A DNA stretch of 64,000 nt, from positions 102,001 through 166,000 of the forward strand of contig NZ_JAPYRE010000006.1 in assembly GCF_029936995.1 (NCBI RefSeq), given 5' to 3'. The stretch comes from Henriciella sp. Lineage in GTDB: Bacteria; Pseudomonadota; Alphaproteobacteria; Caulobacterales; Hyphomonadaceae. The stretch's first letter is position 1. The number at the start of each line of letters is the position of its first letter. A program made the translations under genes and the position numbers. Below the pieces are notes generated by a model. It was given only the letters and a program-made list of their open reading frames with translations, was not told where the DNA came from and did no database searches. Positions 8,754 to 16,947 of this stretch are shown here, piece by piece.

Positions 8754-9308
8754 ATGATCAAGCAAATACTTCCCGCCCTGATCGCAGGCCTGTGCATCAC
8801 CGCTGGCGGTGCAGCCGGTTTTTACCTTAAGGGCAGCTCTGGCGCCTCAGGTGAGAAAGCGCAGGATGTGGCTGAAAAGGCTCACAAGGAGTCCGAGGCC
8901 GATAAGCATGGCGGTAAAAAGGACGCACACGGAAAATCAGGGAAATCAGCGGGCAAAGGCGGACATGGCTCAGCCGACGCCTCTGCGCCGGCTTATTACA
9001 AGTTCAGCCGCGAGTTTGTCGTTCCCATTATCGCTGAGGAGCGGGTTCAGAGCCTCGTGATTCTGAACCTGAACCTTCAGATCGACCCGAGCGTCAGCGA
9101 CGAACTGTTCTCGAAAGATCCCGTTTTACGAGATAATATCATGACCACGCTCATCAGGCTCAGCAATGAGGATGAGATTTTCAACGGGCTGAACAATGTC
9201 GAGAATTACGAGACCATGCGCTCAATGATCCTCAGAAACCTGAGGGATTCTGTCTCTGAAGGTATCCAGAATGTCCTGATCCTCGACATGGCCCGTCAGG
9301 ACCTCTGA
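8754..9308 (+). CDS. fliL: Flagellar basal-body protein FliL
   Basis: A 184-residue single-pass inner-membrane protein. It has a membrane helix at about residues 5-27, a long Lys/His/Gly-rich linker (about 30-75), and a periplasmic FliL domain with the stomatin-like fold (about 78-184), including YKFSREFVVPII and LDMARQ near the end. FliL rings surround the MotB plug region and support stator function. It is the last gene of this rightward operon, seven bases after flgH, and converges with flgD across a 43-base gap. Confidence 0.92.
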   Translation: MIKQILPALIAGLCITAGGAAGFYLKGSSGASGEKAQDVAEKAHKESEADKHGGKKDAHGKSGKSAGKGGHGSADASAPAYYKFSREFVVPIIAEERVQSLVILNLNLQIDPSVSDELFSKDPVLRDNIMTTLIRLSNEDEIFNGLNNVENYETMRSMILRNLRDSVSEGIQNVLILDMARQDL

Positions 9309-9351
9309 GCTTCAGCCTGAAACATCAAGCGATATGGAGGTTCAGCCGCTA

Positions 9352-10026
9352 CTACTGGACCTGCCGGACACTGTTCATGTCAGCACTGAGGCGAGATGTC
9401 GTGCCGACACGCATCGTGCCGTTCTCGTTCCCGACGTCCGTTACTTCGGTGATGACCCGGGGCGCAGCCGTTCCGAGATAGTTGCCGGCCTCGTCATACA
9501 TCTCGATCCCGAACTCGAAGAGCGTGTCCTGGGCAGGTTGTGCGCCTGAACTCGTGCGCCCGTCCCAGCTATAGGAACCGGCTGCAAGGTCCAGCTCTTT
9601 GCTCCAGACTTCAGCGCCATTCCCGTCATGAATCGTGAGTATCGCCTTCTCCGCGGCGGCAGGTTTGTCCACTTCATAGTCTACAGCGTCACCTGAGTAG
9701 GGCACCCATGAGGACTCCACGGAGACTGTCTTTCCAAGCCACTCACTGGCCAGCATGCCGTGCAGATCACCGATCATGCTGGCAATGCCATCCAGGCTGG
9801 TATTGGTTTTGACCTGCTGTTCGAGGTTGGAGAAAGTTGCCAGCTGTTCGACGAACTGGGTCGAATCCAGCGGTGAAAGCGGATCCTGATTCCGGACCTG
9901 TGCTGTGAGCAGCTTGATGAACTGGTTGAACTCTTCGCCGACTTCGGCCTTGCCGTTTGCGGTTGCTTCAGCAGGGCTCGCGGCCTGGTTGGCCTGGGTG
10001 TTTACGGCGGGGTTGATGATGCTCAT
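9352..10026 (-). CDS. flgD: Flagellar hook-capping protein FlgD
   Basis: A 224-residue protein with the diagnostic FlgD N-terminal motif FIKLLTAQVRNQDPLSPLD (residues about 37-55) and LATFSNLEQQ, followed by a C-terminal FlgD Ig/tudor-like domain (about 105-200, with WDGRTSSGA). FlgD caps the growing hook and guides FlgE assembly. The last segment before the stop is rich in Arg and Ser. It lies 12 bases downstream of fliK on the same strand, forming a fliK-flgD pair, so hook-length control and hook assembly are co-expressed. Confidence 0.94.
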   Translation of the reverse strand: MSIINPAVNTQANQAASPAEATANGKAEVGEEFNQFIKLLTAQVRNQDPLSPLDSTQFVEQLATFSNLEQQVKTNTSLDGIASMIGDLHGMLASEWLGKTVSVESSWVPYSGDAVDYEVDKPAAAEKAILTIHDGNGAEVWSKELDLAAGSYSWDGRTSSGAQPAQDTLFEFGIEMYDEAGNYLGTAAPRVITEVTDVGNENGTMRVGTTSRLSADMNSVRQVQ

Positions 10027-10038
10027 CTCTGCGACCTT

Positions 10039-11634
10039 CTATAACTTGATATCCAGACCATCGCTCAGTGTGCGGATATTCTGGCGTGCCATGATGACGG
10101 GCATTACTGACTGGTCTGCTGACCCCTTGTCACTGCCATCCTGATAGGTGGAAAAGGGGAGCGGCGGTTTTCCGTCATCGCCCTGGTCCTGGCGGGCAAA
10201 TTGCTGTTCGAACGTCATGTCCTGGCCGGAGAGGCCGTGCTGTTCCAGCGCCTGGGTGAGTTGATAATGCAACTGGCGCAACTGCTTCATTGCCTCCGGC
10301 GTCTCGCCGGTGACTGTGATGTGCTGAAGGCCCTGGGCGTCGAACTTGAAGTCGATCGAGACCCGGCCAAGTTCTGGGGGATCAAGCTGGACCGTCAGGC
10401 GTTCGGGTTTGCCGCCATCGGAGAGCTTGCCCTGTACAATATCGACCAGCTCAGCGGGGGCGGCCACCATGGCGGCCTGTGGACGCATGGCGGCAATCAT
10501 TTGCGGGGACGCTATCTGGCTGGATGTGACATGTGCTGAAGCCGCGGTCGCGGCTGACCCGGTCATGAGATTGCTTGAGACGTCGGTCGCTGGAAGTGTT
10601 GTCATGTCGCCGGAGCTAACGCTCATGAACATTGCTGTGTCACTGGCTTTCGGTGTGAAACCGTTATCCGGTGCGGGATGAGGGATATCTGACAGCCGGG
10701 GCGTTCTTGAGGCGTGCGTCTGGGCTGCCAGATCAGCCCGGGTGCCTGTGTCGCTTTCCGGCAGGCGCCTTGCAGCGGTTTCAGAATCTGCAGCGGCACC
10801 CTTTCGGGAGATGGCGTCAAGCGTTTCGGCCTGGATTACATCACTACTGCTTGCAGATGCTGTCCGTGTGCTTGAGCTCGATCCCGTTTTTACAGCTTGT
10901 GCAGCCGGGATTCCGGTGTGGGCATGCTTTTTGGCGACCTGGTCAGCGGCTCCCCGCGAGGCTGTCTGCGCCTGCGCTGCTGCGCTCTCGTTAGCCTGAT
11001 CTGCCCTGGAGAGCGGATTCTCGTTATGCTTCAGGGGGGCTTCCATATCCCTGATCGCCTGGGCGGGAACGGGCGCCGCCATTTCTGCTGATGCCGTTTT
11101 TCCGGTGGCGGTCTCTCCCGGACGAACCTGATCGGCCTGGTCGGACGCTTGATGGAGGGCTGTTGCTGAATCGTTAGCCCCGGCAATGTTCCTGAGGTCC
11201 GCAGGTGATGCAGGTTTCCGGGTTAAAGTCTCACCTGTCTTGGCGGGAGGCTGTATTTCCGTCTGGGACTGTTTCGCGTTTTCGGCCGTTGATTGCGTTC
11301 GCCGGTTTTCAGCCTCGGGCAGCGTTTCAGGCGGTTGTCCTGCCTCGGCTGCCAGTGTGTTTACGTCACCTTTCAGATCAGTAGACGCTCCAGCATCGCT
11401 CGCTTTGCCTGCCTTGTCCGGGATTGGCGCTTTGGATTGTGCCTTCCCCTGCTCCGGAAGCACAGACGCTGTTTCGTCTGTTGCGGCTTCCTTGCCTGTT
11501 TCAGGAGTCGTGCGGCGTTCGAGCGTCTGGCGGAATGCTTCACCCTGATTGCCTGAAGCGGCACCCTGACGCTTCGGCGAAATGGCCGGGTCATCATTCA
11601 GCCTGGTCATTGCTGGATGGAAAACGTGCGTCAT
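10039..11634 (-). CDS. fliK: Flagellar hook-length control protein FliK
   Basis: A 531-residue protein with the two-part FliK layout. The long N-terminal region (to about residue 390) is low-complexity and rich in Ala, Gln, Thr, Ser and Asp, as expected for the molecular ruler. The C-terminal domain (about 400-480) has the conserved core VQLDPPELGRVSIDF and a helix with LRQLHYQLTQALEQHG. FliK measures the hook and switches FlhB export specificity from hook to filament subunits. It is the promoter-proximal gene of fliK-flgD and is divergent from flgJ; the 112-base gap holds a CtrA-like motif. Confidence 0.9.
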   Translation of the reverse strand: MTHVFHPAMTRLNDDPAISPKRQGAASGNQGEAFRQTLERRTTPETGKEAATDETASVLPEQGKAQSKAPIPDKAGKASDAGASTDLKGDVNTLAAEAGQPPETLPEAENRRTQSTAENAKQSQTEIQPPAKTGETLTRKPASPADLRNIAGANDSATALHQASDQADQVRPGETATGKTASAEMAAPVPAQAIRDMEAPLKHNENPLSRADQANESAAAQAQTASRGAADQVAKKHAHTGIPAAQAVKTGSSSSTRTASASSSDVIQAETLDAISRKGAAADSETAARRLPESDTGTRADLAAQTHASRTPRLSDIPHPAPDNGFTPKASDTAMFMSVSSGDMTTLPATDVSSNLMTGSAATAASAHVTSSQIASPQMIAAMRPQAAMVAAPAELVDIVQGKLSDGGKPERLTVQLDPPELGRVSIDFKFDAQGLQHITVTGETPEAMKQLRQLHYQLTQALEQHGLSGQDMTFEQQFARQDQGDDGKPPLPFSTYQDGSDKGSADQSVMPVIMARQNIRTLSDGLDIKL

Positions 11635-11682
11635 TCAGCGTCCACAATTAGGGCTCCTTTAACCGAAACTGCCTCACGTCGG

Positions 11683-11698
11683 TAAAATATCATTTAAC
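11683..11698. promoter_or_regulatory. Candidate CtrA box between fliK and flgJ
   Basis: TAAA, seven bases, then TTAAC. The CtrA consensus is TTAA-N7-TTAAC, so there is one mismatch. It lies midway between the divergent fliK and flgJ starts, where it could serve either. CtrA control of early flagellar operons is established in Caulobacter; its action here is inference. Confidence 0.35.
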
Positions 11699-11746
11699 GC
11701 CAACTCCTTGTGAGGCGGCAGACAGGCGAGCGGACGGAGAGTTGTA

Positions 11747-12064
11747 ATGTCTGATATCTCTAGCCCGGCCATGATTCCGGGCCAGCTTCAGGTGAAAGCG
11801 GGAACCTTCGGCAAGACCGATAGCGCTGCAGACAAGGATCTTGGTCTGCGCTTCGAAAAGATGCTCTGGGCAGAAATGCTGCGGCATTCAGGTCTGGAGA
11901 AGGCTTTTACCCAGTCCGGTGGTCAGGCCGCGTCCGCGTTTTCACAATATATGGTCGAGGCGATTGCTGAAGATATTGCCGCGCGTCACCCGCTTGGGCT
12001 CGATCCTGCAGGCAGTGCAGCAGAGCCCACCAAACAGATGCTCGATACGAAAGGCGATGAATGA
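11747..12064 (+). CDS. flgJ: Rod-binding protein (FlgJ N-terminal type, CheL-like)
   Basis: A 105-residue protein equal to the N-terminal rod-binding half of FlgJ, with the core LRFEKMLWAEMLRHSGLEKAF and the segment AFSQYMVEAIAEDIA. It lacks the C-terminal peptidoglycan hydrolase domain of enterobacterial FlgJ, as is usual in alphaproteobacteria, where the single-domain form is also annotated CheL or rod-binding protein. It should act in rod assembly, with cell-wall hydrolysis left to a separate enzyme. It starts an operon with the FlgN-like gene, whose start overlaps its stop (ATGA). Confidence 0.85.
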   Translation: MSDISSPAMIPGQLQVKAGTFGKTDSAADKDLGLRFEKMLWAEMLRHSGLEKAFTQSGGQAASAFSQYMVEAIAEDIAARHPLGLDPAGSAAEPTKQMLDTKGDE

Positions 12065-12444
12065 TGTCTGGAACACAGCTGGATAGCGCGCTCGACACGA
12101 TGGAGGAAATCCTGGTGAAGGAACGTGATCTTCTTCTCACCGGACGGGCGGCTGAGACGGCGGACCTCGTAAAGGAGAAGATGTCCGCGCTCCAGGTTTT
12201 CGACTCCATGTTGATTGGCCAGTCCCAGGAAAACCTGGCGGCTGGGCAGCGGAACCGTATTGAAAAGGTTGTCTCGCTGGCGCGGGAAAACAGCCTGCAT
12301 TTCTCCGCGGTGCGCAATGGCCTCAAGAGTGCGATTGGCCGGCTCGAGTCACTAACCGAGAATGCCTATGTCGGATCTTACCGCTTAGACGGCGAGCGGA
12401 CTCCCTTTCCGAAAGCGACCGGCGGTTACCTGAAGAAAATGTAA
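12061..12444 (+). CDS. FlgN-like flagellar export chaperone
   Basis: A 127-residue, mostly helical protein. It has long amphipathic helices (MEEILVKERDLLLTGRA, then KMSALQVFDSML) and a C-terminal tail. This pattern and its place after flgJ and before the flagellin fit FlgN, the chaperone for FlgK and FlgL, but the sequence similarity is weak and I rely partly on context. It overlaps flgJ by four bases. A second ATG directly follows the first, so the start is either 12061 or 12064. A general flagellar chaperone of another family remains possible. Confidence 0.6.
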   Translation: MMSGTQLDSALDTMEEILVKERDLLLTGRAAETADLVKEKMSALQVFDSMLIGQSQENLAAGQRNRIEKVVSLARENSLHFSAVRNGLKSAIGRLESLTENAYVGSYRLDGERTPFPKATGGYLKKM

Positions 12445-12504
12445 GGCGATTAACCCATTATACACCCGCCACCAGTACAGCTACAGCCAACCAAGAAGGT
12501 GCTT

Positions 12505-12520
12505 GCCGGGGTTTCCCGGT
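12505..12520 (+). promoter_or_regulatory. Hairpin in the flagellin 5' region
   Basis: CCGGG-GTTT-CCCGG forms a five-pair stem (six with a G-U pair), 69 bases before the flagellin start and 61 after the preceding stop. No run of T follows, so it is not a classical terminator. FlbT, encoded downstream, is known in Caulobacter to act on the flagellin mRNA leader. This stem is a natural candidate target, but that is inference. Confidence 0.4.
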
Positions 12521-12588
12521 GTCAGGATGACATGAGTTGAAAATCGGGCCGCTCAGAATAGCAGGCCTGAATATGAAGGAATAAACTG

Positions 12589-13836
12589 ATGTCCAGTATT
12601 CTTACGAACAATAGTGCAATGGTCGCCCTCGAGACGCTGCGTGGTATCAACCGCAACCTCGAGTCTGTTCAATCTGAAATCTCCACCGGTAAGAAGATCG
12701 CGTCCGCCAAGGACAACGCTGCGATCTGGGCGATTTCAACCACAATGAAAACCGACGTCGACAGCTTCAAGCAGATCTCCGACTCGCTTAACCTCGGTGC
12801 GTCGACAGTTGGCCTGGCCAGCAAGTCTGCCGAGCAGATCACGGGCCTTGTCCAGGACGTGCAGAACCTGATTGTCTCGGCCCAGGAAGAAAACGTCGAC
12901 CGTTCCAAGATCCAGAATGACATCGATACGAAAATCGACCGTATCAAGTCCATCGTCGGCGGGTCCCAGTTCAATGGCCTGAACCTCATCAACGGTTCCA
13001 GCACTGAAGATGTTTCGATCCTTGCTTCACTGGACCGTAACGCCTCAGGCGACGTCAACCCGTCCTACATCAACGTTGAGCGTCAGGATCTCTCGCTGTC
13101 GAATTCTGCGACGGCTGCGACATTCGGCGGTACCGCTGTCACCGACACGACCATCATCGACAATGGTGGCACGAACGCCGGTACAGCTGACTCCGTGGCG
13201 GCTTCTGGTACGCAGGATATCACGATCGCTTCAGTTGCTGACGGCAACAGCTATCGCATCACGCTCGACGACACGGCCGGCGACAATGCCCTCGGCAGCC
13301 GCACTTTTGAGTATGTCGCCAACGCTGATGACAGTGTGAACTCGGTTGCTGCCAACCTGTCGAACCAGATCCAGACCTACCTGGATGCAACGGGTGACGA
13401 GAACTATTCGGTCACACGTGATGGCGATACGCTGACGGTCACCAACGGTTCGGGCGGCGCCCTGAGCATTCAGGCCGATTCCGCAACAGGCGGTACGGCT
13501 GGCGTGAGTGCTGGCGGCCTGGGTAACCTGAACCTCATCGACGTTACCACGAATGATGGTGCCACGTCGGCACTGACGACCATTCAGGGTGTACTGGATA
13601 CCGCCATCAGCGCAGCAGCTGAACTGGGTTCTGCCCAGAAAGGTATCGAAGACCAGGCTGAATTCGTTCAGACCATTACCGACTCGCTGACAAGCGGTGT
13701 GGGTGCACTGGTCGACTCCGATATCGAAGCGGCTTCGGCCAAACTGCAGGCCCTCCAGGTCCAGCAGCAGCTTGGTACGCAGGCACTCTCGATTGCCAAC
13801 TCGGCACCGCAGCAGCTGCTGGCGCTGTTCCGGTAG
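12589..13836 (+). CDS. Flagellin
   Basis: A 415-residue filament subunit. The N-terminal D0/D1 helices (about residues 1-150, with STGKKIASAKDNAAIWAIS) and C-terminal helices (about 320-415, ending SIANSAPQQLLALFR) are typical of alphaproteobacterial flagellins. Between them lies an inserted surface domain of about 150 residues, rich in Asp, Thr and Gly, which resembles the flagellin IN module (for example TQDITIASVADGNSYRI). That makes it longer than the roughly 270-residue Caulobacter flagellins. It is the only flagellin in the window. A strong GC hairpin follows the stop. The downstream flaF and flbT genes regulate flagellin synthesis. Confidence 0.95.
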   Translation: MSSILTNNSAMVALETLRGINRNLESVQSEISTGKKIASAKDNAAIWAISTTMKTDVDSFKQISDSLNLGASTVGLASKSAEQITGLVQDVQNLIVSAQEENVDRSKIQNDIDTKIDRIKSIVGGSQFNGLNLINGSSTEDVSILASLDRNASGDVNPSYINVERQDLSLSNSATAATFGGTAVTDTTIIDNGGTNAGTADSVAASGTQDITIASVADGNSYRITLDDTAGDNALGSRTFEYVANADDSVNSVAANLSNQIQTYLDATGDENYSVTRDGDTLTVTNGSGGALSIQADSATGGTAGVSAGGLGNLNLIDVTTNDGATSALTTIQGVLDTAISAAAELGSAQKGIEDQAEFVQTITDSLTSGVGALVDSDIEAASAKLQALQVQQQLGTQALSIANSAPQQLLALFR

Positions 13837-13851
13837 TACCATAACCACGGA

Positions 13852-13873
13852 CCGGGCGCTTTCGGGCGCCCGG
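13852..13873 (+). terminator. Strong hairpin after the flagellin gene
   Basis: CCGGGCGC and GCGCCCGG form an eight-pair GC stem around a six-base TTTCGG loop, 15 bases after the flagellin stop. It is followed by CCCAATTATTA, only weakly T-rich. It may be an intrinsic or partial terminator, or a 3' stabiliser of the flagellin mRNA that lowers read-through into flaF. Confidence 0.6.
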
Positions 13874-13902
13874 CCCAATTATTAGAGTTCAAGTGAGGGG
13901 AA

Positions 13903-14277
13903 ATGCATCAACTGGCTTTCAAGGCGTATGGCGACGTCACCCACCGCACAGCGAGTGATCAGCAGATAGAGTACGCCCTGTTTCGCGAGATAACGCACGC
14001 CCTCCAGAATGTTGCCCAGGATGATGATCCGCCTCCGGCGGTCTGGGCAGATGCGATTGACCGCAACCTCCAGCTCTGGACGCTCCTGTCTGTCGACCTG
14101 ATGAATGATGAAAATCAGCTCGATGCAGGTCTCAGGGTATCTTTCATCAATCTGGCCGAATCCGTTCGTCGTATTAGCTACAGCGTACTTGGCGGGCGCG
14201 CTGAGATATCCGAGCTTGTCGATATCAATGAGACAATCATGGAAGGCCTTTCTGCCCAGCAAGGGGAGGCCGCCTGA
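13903..14277 (+). CDS. flaF: Flagellar biosynthesis regulator FlaF
   Basis: A 124-residue helical protein matching FlaF. Conserved features include the start HQLAFKAYGDVTHRTASDQQIEY, seen here in pieces, and the stretch RNLQLWTLLSVDLM. In Caulobacter and Brucella FlaF is needed for flagellin translation and secretion and works against FlbT. It lies 66 bases after the flagellin stop behind the GC hairpin, with GAGGGG before its ATG, and its stop overlaps the flbT start by one base. The order flagellin-flaF-flbT is the standard alphaproteobacterial arrangement. Confidence 0.9.
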   Translation: MHQLAFKAYGDVTHRTASDQQIEYALFREITHALQNVAQDDDPPPAVWADAIDRNLQLWTLLSVDLMNDENQLDAGLRVSFINLAESVRRISYSVLGGRAEISELVDINETIMEGLSAQQGEAA

Positions 14278-14711
14278 TGTCAGGCCTGGTTCTCAAACTC
14301 GCCGCGGGTGAACGTGTCGTCGTGAATGGCGCCCTTCTGGAAAACGGTGACAAGCCTTCCAGTCTCCGTGTCGCAGATACGAATGCCCGCGTCCTGCGCT
14401 GCCGCGACGCGCTCAGGCCGGAAGAGGTCGATACACCCGTCAAGCAGGTCTATTATGCGATCCAGCTTCTTATCACGGGCGATCTCGAGGAAGAGGCTGT
14501 CATACCGGCCATCCTGAAAGAGTGCGATGCACTGGAAGATGCTTTCAGGACGATTGATCCGAACCTGATCCACGTCCTGCGCTCGATGATCGACCGCAGC
14601 AATTATTACTCGGCCCTGTGCCACCTTCGCCAGGTCATGGACCTGGAAGCTGAGCTGTTGAAGCACAGCCGCCTGCGTGGCCAATACAGCGAAGAGCTCA
14701 AGGTAGCCTGA
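14277..14711 (+). CDS. flbT: Flagellin mRNA regulator FlbT
   Basis: A 144-residue protein matching FlbT throughout, with the start LVLKLAAGERVVVNGALLEN and the segment TPVKQVYYAIQLL. FlbT binds the 5' leader of flagellin mRNA and controls its stability or translation according to hook completion. It overlaps flaF by one base and is followed four bases later by the DUF1217 gene. The presence of FlaF, FlbT and a flagellin with a hairpin in its leader makes post-transcriptional flagellin control here likely. Confidence 0.93.
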   Translation: MSGLVLKLAAGERVVVNGALLENGDKPSSLRVADTNARVLRCRDALRPEEVDTPVKQVYYAIQLLITGDLEEEAVIPAILKECDALEDAFRTIDPNLIHVLRSMIDRSNYYSALCHLRQVMDLEAELLKHSRLRGQYSEELKVA

Positions 14712-14714
14712 GCG

Positions 14715-15551
14715 ATGTTCCAGCCCGCCATACCCCTGTCTGGCTATGGTGGCTGGAAAGTTCTGCAATCCACCTATTCCAGCCAGCTGGAAACCTTCGC
14801 CAACAGCCCGAGCGTCAGCAACGACCGCGAATATTTTGCCGAGAAATTTTCCAAGCCTGTCGCGCTTGAAGATTTCCTGTCGGACAGGCGCCTGTTGCGC
14901 GTTTCCCTGACCGCCTTCGATCTTGGCGGAGAGGAATGGAAAGGTGGCTTCATCAGGAAGGTCGTCGAAGAGGCTGCCGATCCTGAAAGCACCTTTCTCA
15001 AACGCCTGAACAATACTGAGTACACGAACTTTTCGAAGGCGTTTCCGCTGCAGGACGGCAAGATTGCGCTGAGCGCCCAGGCCGTCACAGAGATAGGTGA
15101 CAAGTTTGAAACCGCCTCCTTCCGCGAAGCTGTTGGCGATGTCGATGAGAGTATGCGCATTAGCCTGAACTATCAGGCCAAGATCGGTAACATCGCTTCA
15201 AGCGGGGCAAGCGAAGAGGCAATCCTCTACCGCATTCTTGGAAATGTCCCGGTCAAGACAATGCTGGAAACCGCGCTCAACCTGCCCGGGGAAATGGGCA
15301 AACTGCCGGTAGAGCGTCAGGCCAGTGTCCTGAAAGAGCAGCTCCAGTCGAAGCTGGGTATCAACGATGTTTCGGAGCTGGCCAATCCCGACAAGATCGA
15401 TGAAGCTATCCAGCGCTTTCATGCAATGGAATCGATCAATAACGGCCCATCGCCGACGACACCCGGTTATGCCGCGCTGACCCTGCTGAGGGGGGGCGAT
15501 GGATTTGGTGCACAGGCCAGTGAGAATCTGTTCCTGAGCCTTCTCAGATAG
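14715..15551 (+). CDS. DUF1217 flagellar-locus protein of unknown function
   Basis: A 278-residue protein of the DUF1217 type, a family found almost only in alphaproteobacterial flagellar clusters. Typical segments are the start FQPAIPLSGYGGWKVLQSTY, the FLSDRRLLRVSLTAFDLG stretch and the C-terminal LQSKLGINDVSELANPDKID region. No signal peptide, membrane segment or catalytic motif is visible. It sits four bases after flbT, so it is co-expressed with flagellin control genes. It could be an axial-structure or secreted filament-related protein; the function is not known to me. Confidence 0.75.
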   Translation: MFQPAIPLSGYGGWKVLQSTYSSQLETFANSPSVSNDREYFAEKFSKPVALEDFLSDRRLLRVSLTAFDLGGEEWKGGFIRKVVEEAADPESTFLKRLNNTEYTNFSKAFPLQDGKIALSAQAVTEIGDKFETASFREAVGDVDESMRISLNYQAKIGNIASSGASEEAILYRILGNVPVKTMLETALNLPGEMGKLPVERQASVLKEQLQSKLGINDVSELANPDKIDEAIQRFHAMESINNGPSPTTPGYAALTLLRGGDGFGAQASENLFLSLLR

Positions 15552-15573
15552 GCTTCATCATTCTGGGTGAAGC
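15552..15573. terminator. Weak inverted repeat at the DUF1217/fliI convergence
   Basis: GCTTCA and TGAAGC flank a ten-base loop exactly where the two convergent genes end (six-base gap). The stem is short and has no T run, so it could be only a weak two-way terminator. Part of it lies within the fliI 3' end. Confidence 0.3.
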
Positions 15574-16862
15574 AGCTTCCTGAGCTGCTCGAAGGCTGCG
15601 CTGATAGCTTCCGGATTCCGCATCGATACATAGCCGTCCAGATGGGGGAACAGGTCAATCGCCCGATCGCCCGCAGCGTCGTGGCCCTTTTCGTAAAGAT
15701 TGGCGCGCAACATCGGCGCGATTTCCTCGTAGAGGGCAACGGTGCGTCTGTATTCACGGATCAGTTCGTTCTCTTCATGCGTGGCTGCAGCCGGCAGGCT
15801 GCGCGAGACACTGCGCAATACGTCGATAGCTGGATAGCGTCCTCGCTCGGCGATGTTCCGTGAAAGGATGAAATGGCCGTCGAGGATGCCCCGCACCATG
15901 TCTGCGACCGGTTCTTCCATGTCGGAACCAGCGACAAGGACTGAAAATATGGCCGTGATGTCACCCTGATTGTCAGTGCCCGGCCCGGCGCGTTCGGCAA
16001 GCTCTGCGATGGTGCGGACCGTGGAAGGCGGAAATGCATTGAGCGCCGGGGCTTCGCCCGCCATCAGCGCTGTTTCCCTGTGGGCCTCGGCAAAGCGGGT
16101 TATGGAATCAAACAGCAGCAGGACCTGGTGGCCTTCATCGCGGAAGTGCTCTGCGGTGGCCATGGCACAATAGGCGGCGCGCTTTTTCGCCCCCGGGGGC
16201 TCGCTGGCCGTAGCGGCCACAACCACCGTACGTGCGAGCGTTTCAGCCGGCAGGGTGCGGGTCACGAATTCATTCACTTCTCGCGAGCGTTCACCGACCA
16301 GTGCGATGACAACGCGGTCCGCCTCGATACCGTCAGCCAGCGAGCCGAGAAAGGTCGACTTGCCGACACCGGATCCGGCAAACAGTCCGAGGCGCTGGCC
16401 CCGGCTGACCGGCAGCATCGTATCCGTAATCATCCAGCCTGTATTGAGACGGTCGCCCAGGCCCTTGCGCGCCTGGCTGGCGGGCGGGGCGGCGTGCAGC
16501 CGGCGGGAGGGTAGGCCGGCTGGTTCGGGGATACTGGCATTCCCGGCAATCTCGCCGCGATAGTTGACGATCCGTCCAAGCCAGTGATCTCCCGGCTTCA
16601 CACGTGCATCCTGGTCAATTTCGACCCGGTCTCCGATACGGATGGCATCAGAGTCGCGAAAAAGCAGGGCCGTGACGCGTTCATCGGCAATCGAAAGAAT
16701 CTCGCCGTGGACGGGGCCCTCCGAAGTCATCAGGCGAACTTCGTTTCCCAGCCCGGCCACATGGCTGATACCGGCGATCCGGATCAGCCCCGGGGCGACA
16801 TCCGTGACGGTGCCCCAGAGGCTGAACAGCCGGTCGGCCTGTATTTGTGCGGACTGCAACAA
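15558..16862 (-). CDS. fliI: Flagellum-specific export ATPase FliI
   Basis: A 434-residue ATPase of the F1-beta/T3SS family. The N-terminal beta domain spans about residues 10-100; the P-loop GSGVGKST is at 163-170; the DSITRFAEAHRE segment and FPPSTVRTIAELAERAG identify FliI rather than an F1 subunit. It forms a hexamer at the base of the export gate and helps unload and unfold substrates with FliH and FliJ. It is divergent from the flgB operon across an 85-base gap that holds a TTAA motif. The length is normal. Confidence 0.96.
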   Translation of the reverse strand: MLQSAQIQADRLFSLWGTVTDVAPGLIRIAGISHVAGLGNEVRLMTSEGPVHGEILSIADERVTALLFRDSDAIRIGDRVEIDQDARVKPGDHWLGRIVNYRGEIAGNASIPEPAGLPSRRLHAAPPASQARKGLGDRLNTGWMITDTMLPVSRGQRLGLFAGSGVGKSTFLGSLADGIEADRVVIALVGERSREVNEFVTRTLPAETLARTVVVAATASEPPGAKKRAAYCAMATAEHFRDEGHQVLLLFDSITRFAEAHRETALMAGEAPALNAFPPSTVRTIAELAERAGPGTDNQGDITAIFSVLVAGSDMEEPVADMVRGILDGHFILSRNIAERGRYPAIDVLRSVSRSLPAAATHEENELIREYRRTVALYEEIAPMLRANLYEKGHDAAGDRAIDLFPHLDGYVSMRNPEAISAAFEQLRKLLHPE

Positions 16863-16884
16863 GTAAACAACTCCCGCCGATTCA

Positions 16885-16900
16885 TTAACCTTTTGTTCAA
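16885..16900. promoter_or_regulatory. Candidate CtrA box between fliI and flgB
   Basis: TTAA, seven bases, then TTCAA, close to the CtrA consensus TTAA-N7-TTAAC but with mismatches in the second half. A further TTAACC occurs at 16927-16932. The position between divergent early flagellar operons suits CtrA control; this is inference and weak on its own. Confidence 0.3.
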
Positions 16901-16947
16901 ATTACAAAGGCAGCTTTTCCAAAGAGTTAACCAGGGTGATTCTTGCG

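Noticed and set aside
9309-9351. Terminator between convergent fliL and flgD
   Set aside because: Only TTCAG-C-CTGAA is seen, too short and without a loop to be called.
12445-12588. Sigma-54 (TGGCAC-N5-TTGC) promoter for flagellin and other late flagellar genes
   Set aside because: By eye no adequate match is seen here or before flgE, fliK or flgF. A pattern search with a score could change this.
13231-13878. A 215-residue open frame antisense to the flagellin C-terminus
   Set aside because: It overlaps the flagellin and its hairpin and has no family features.
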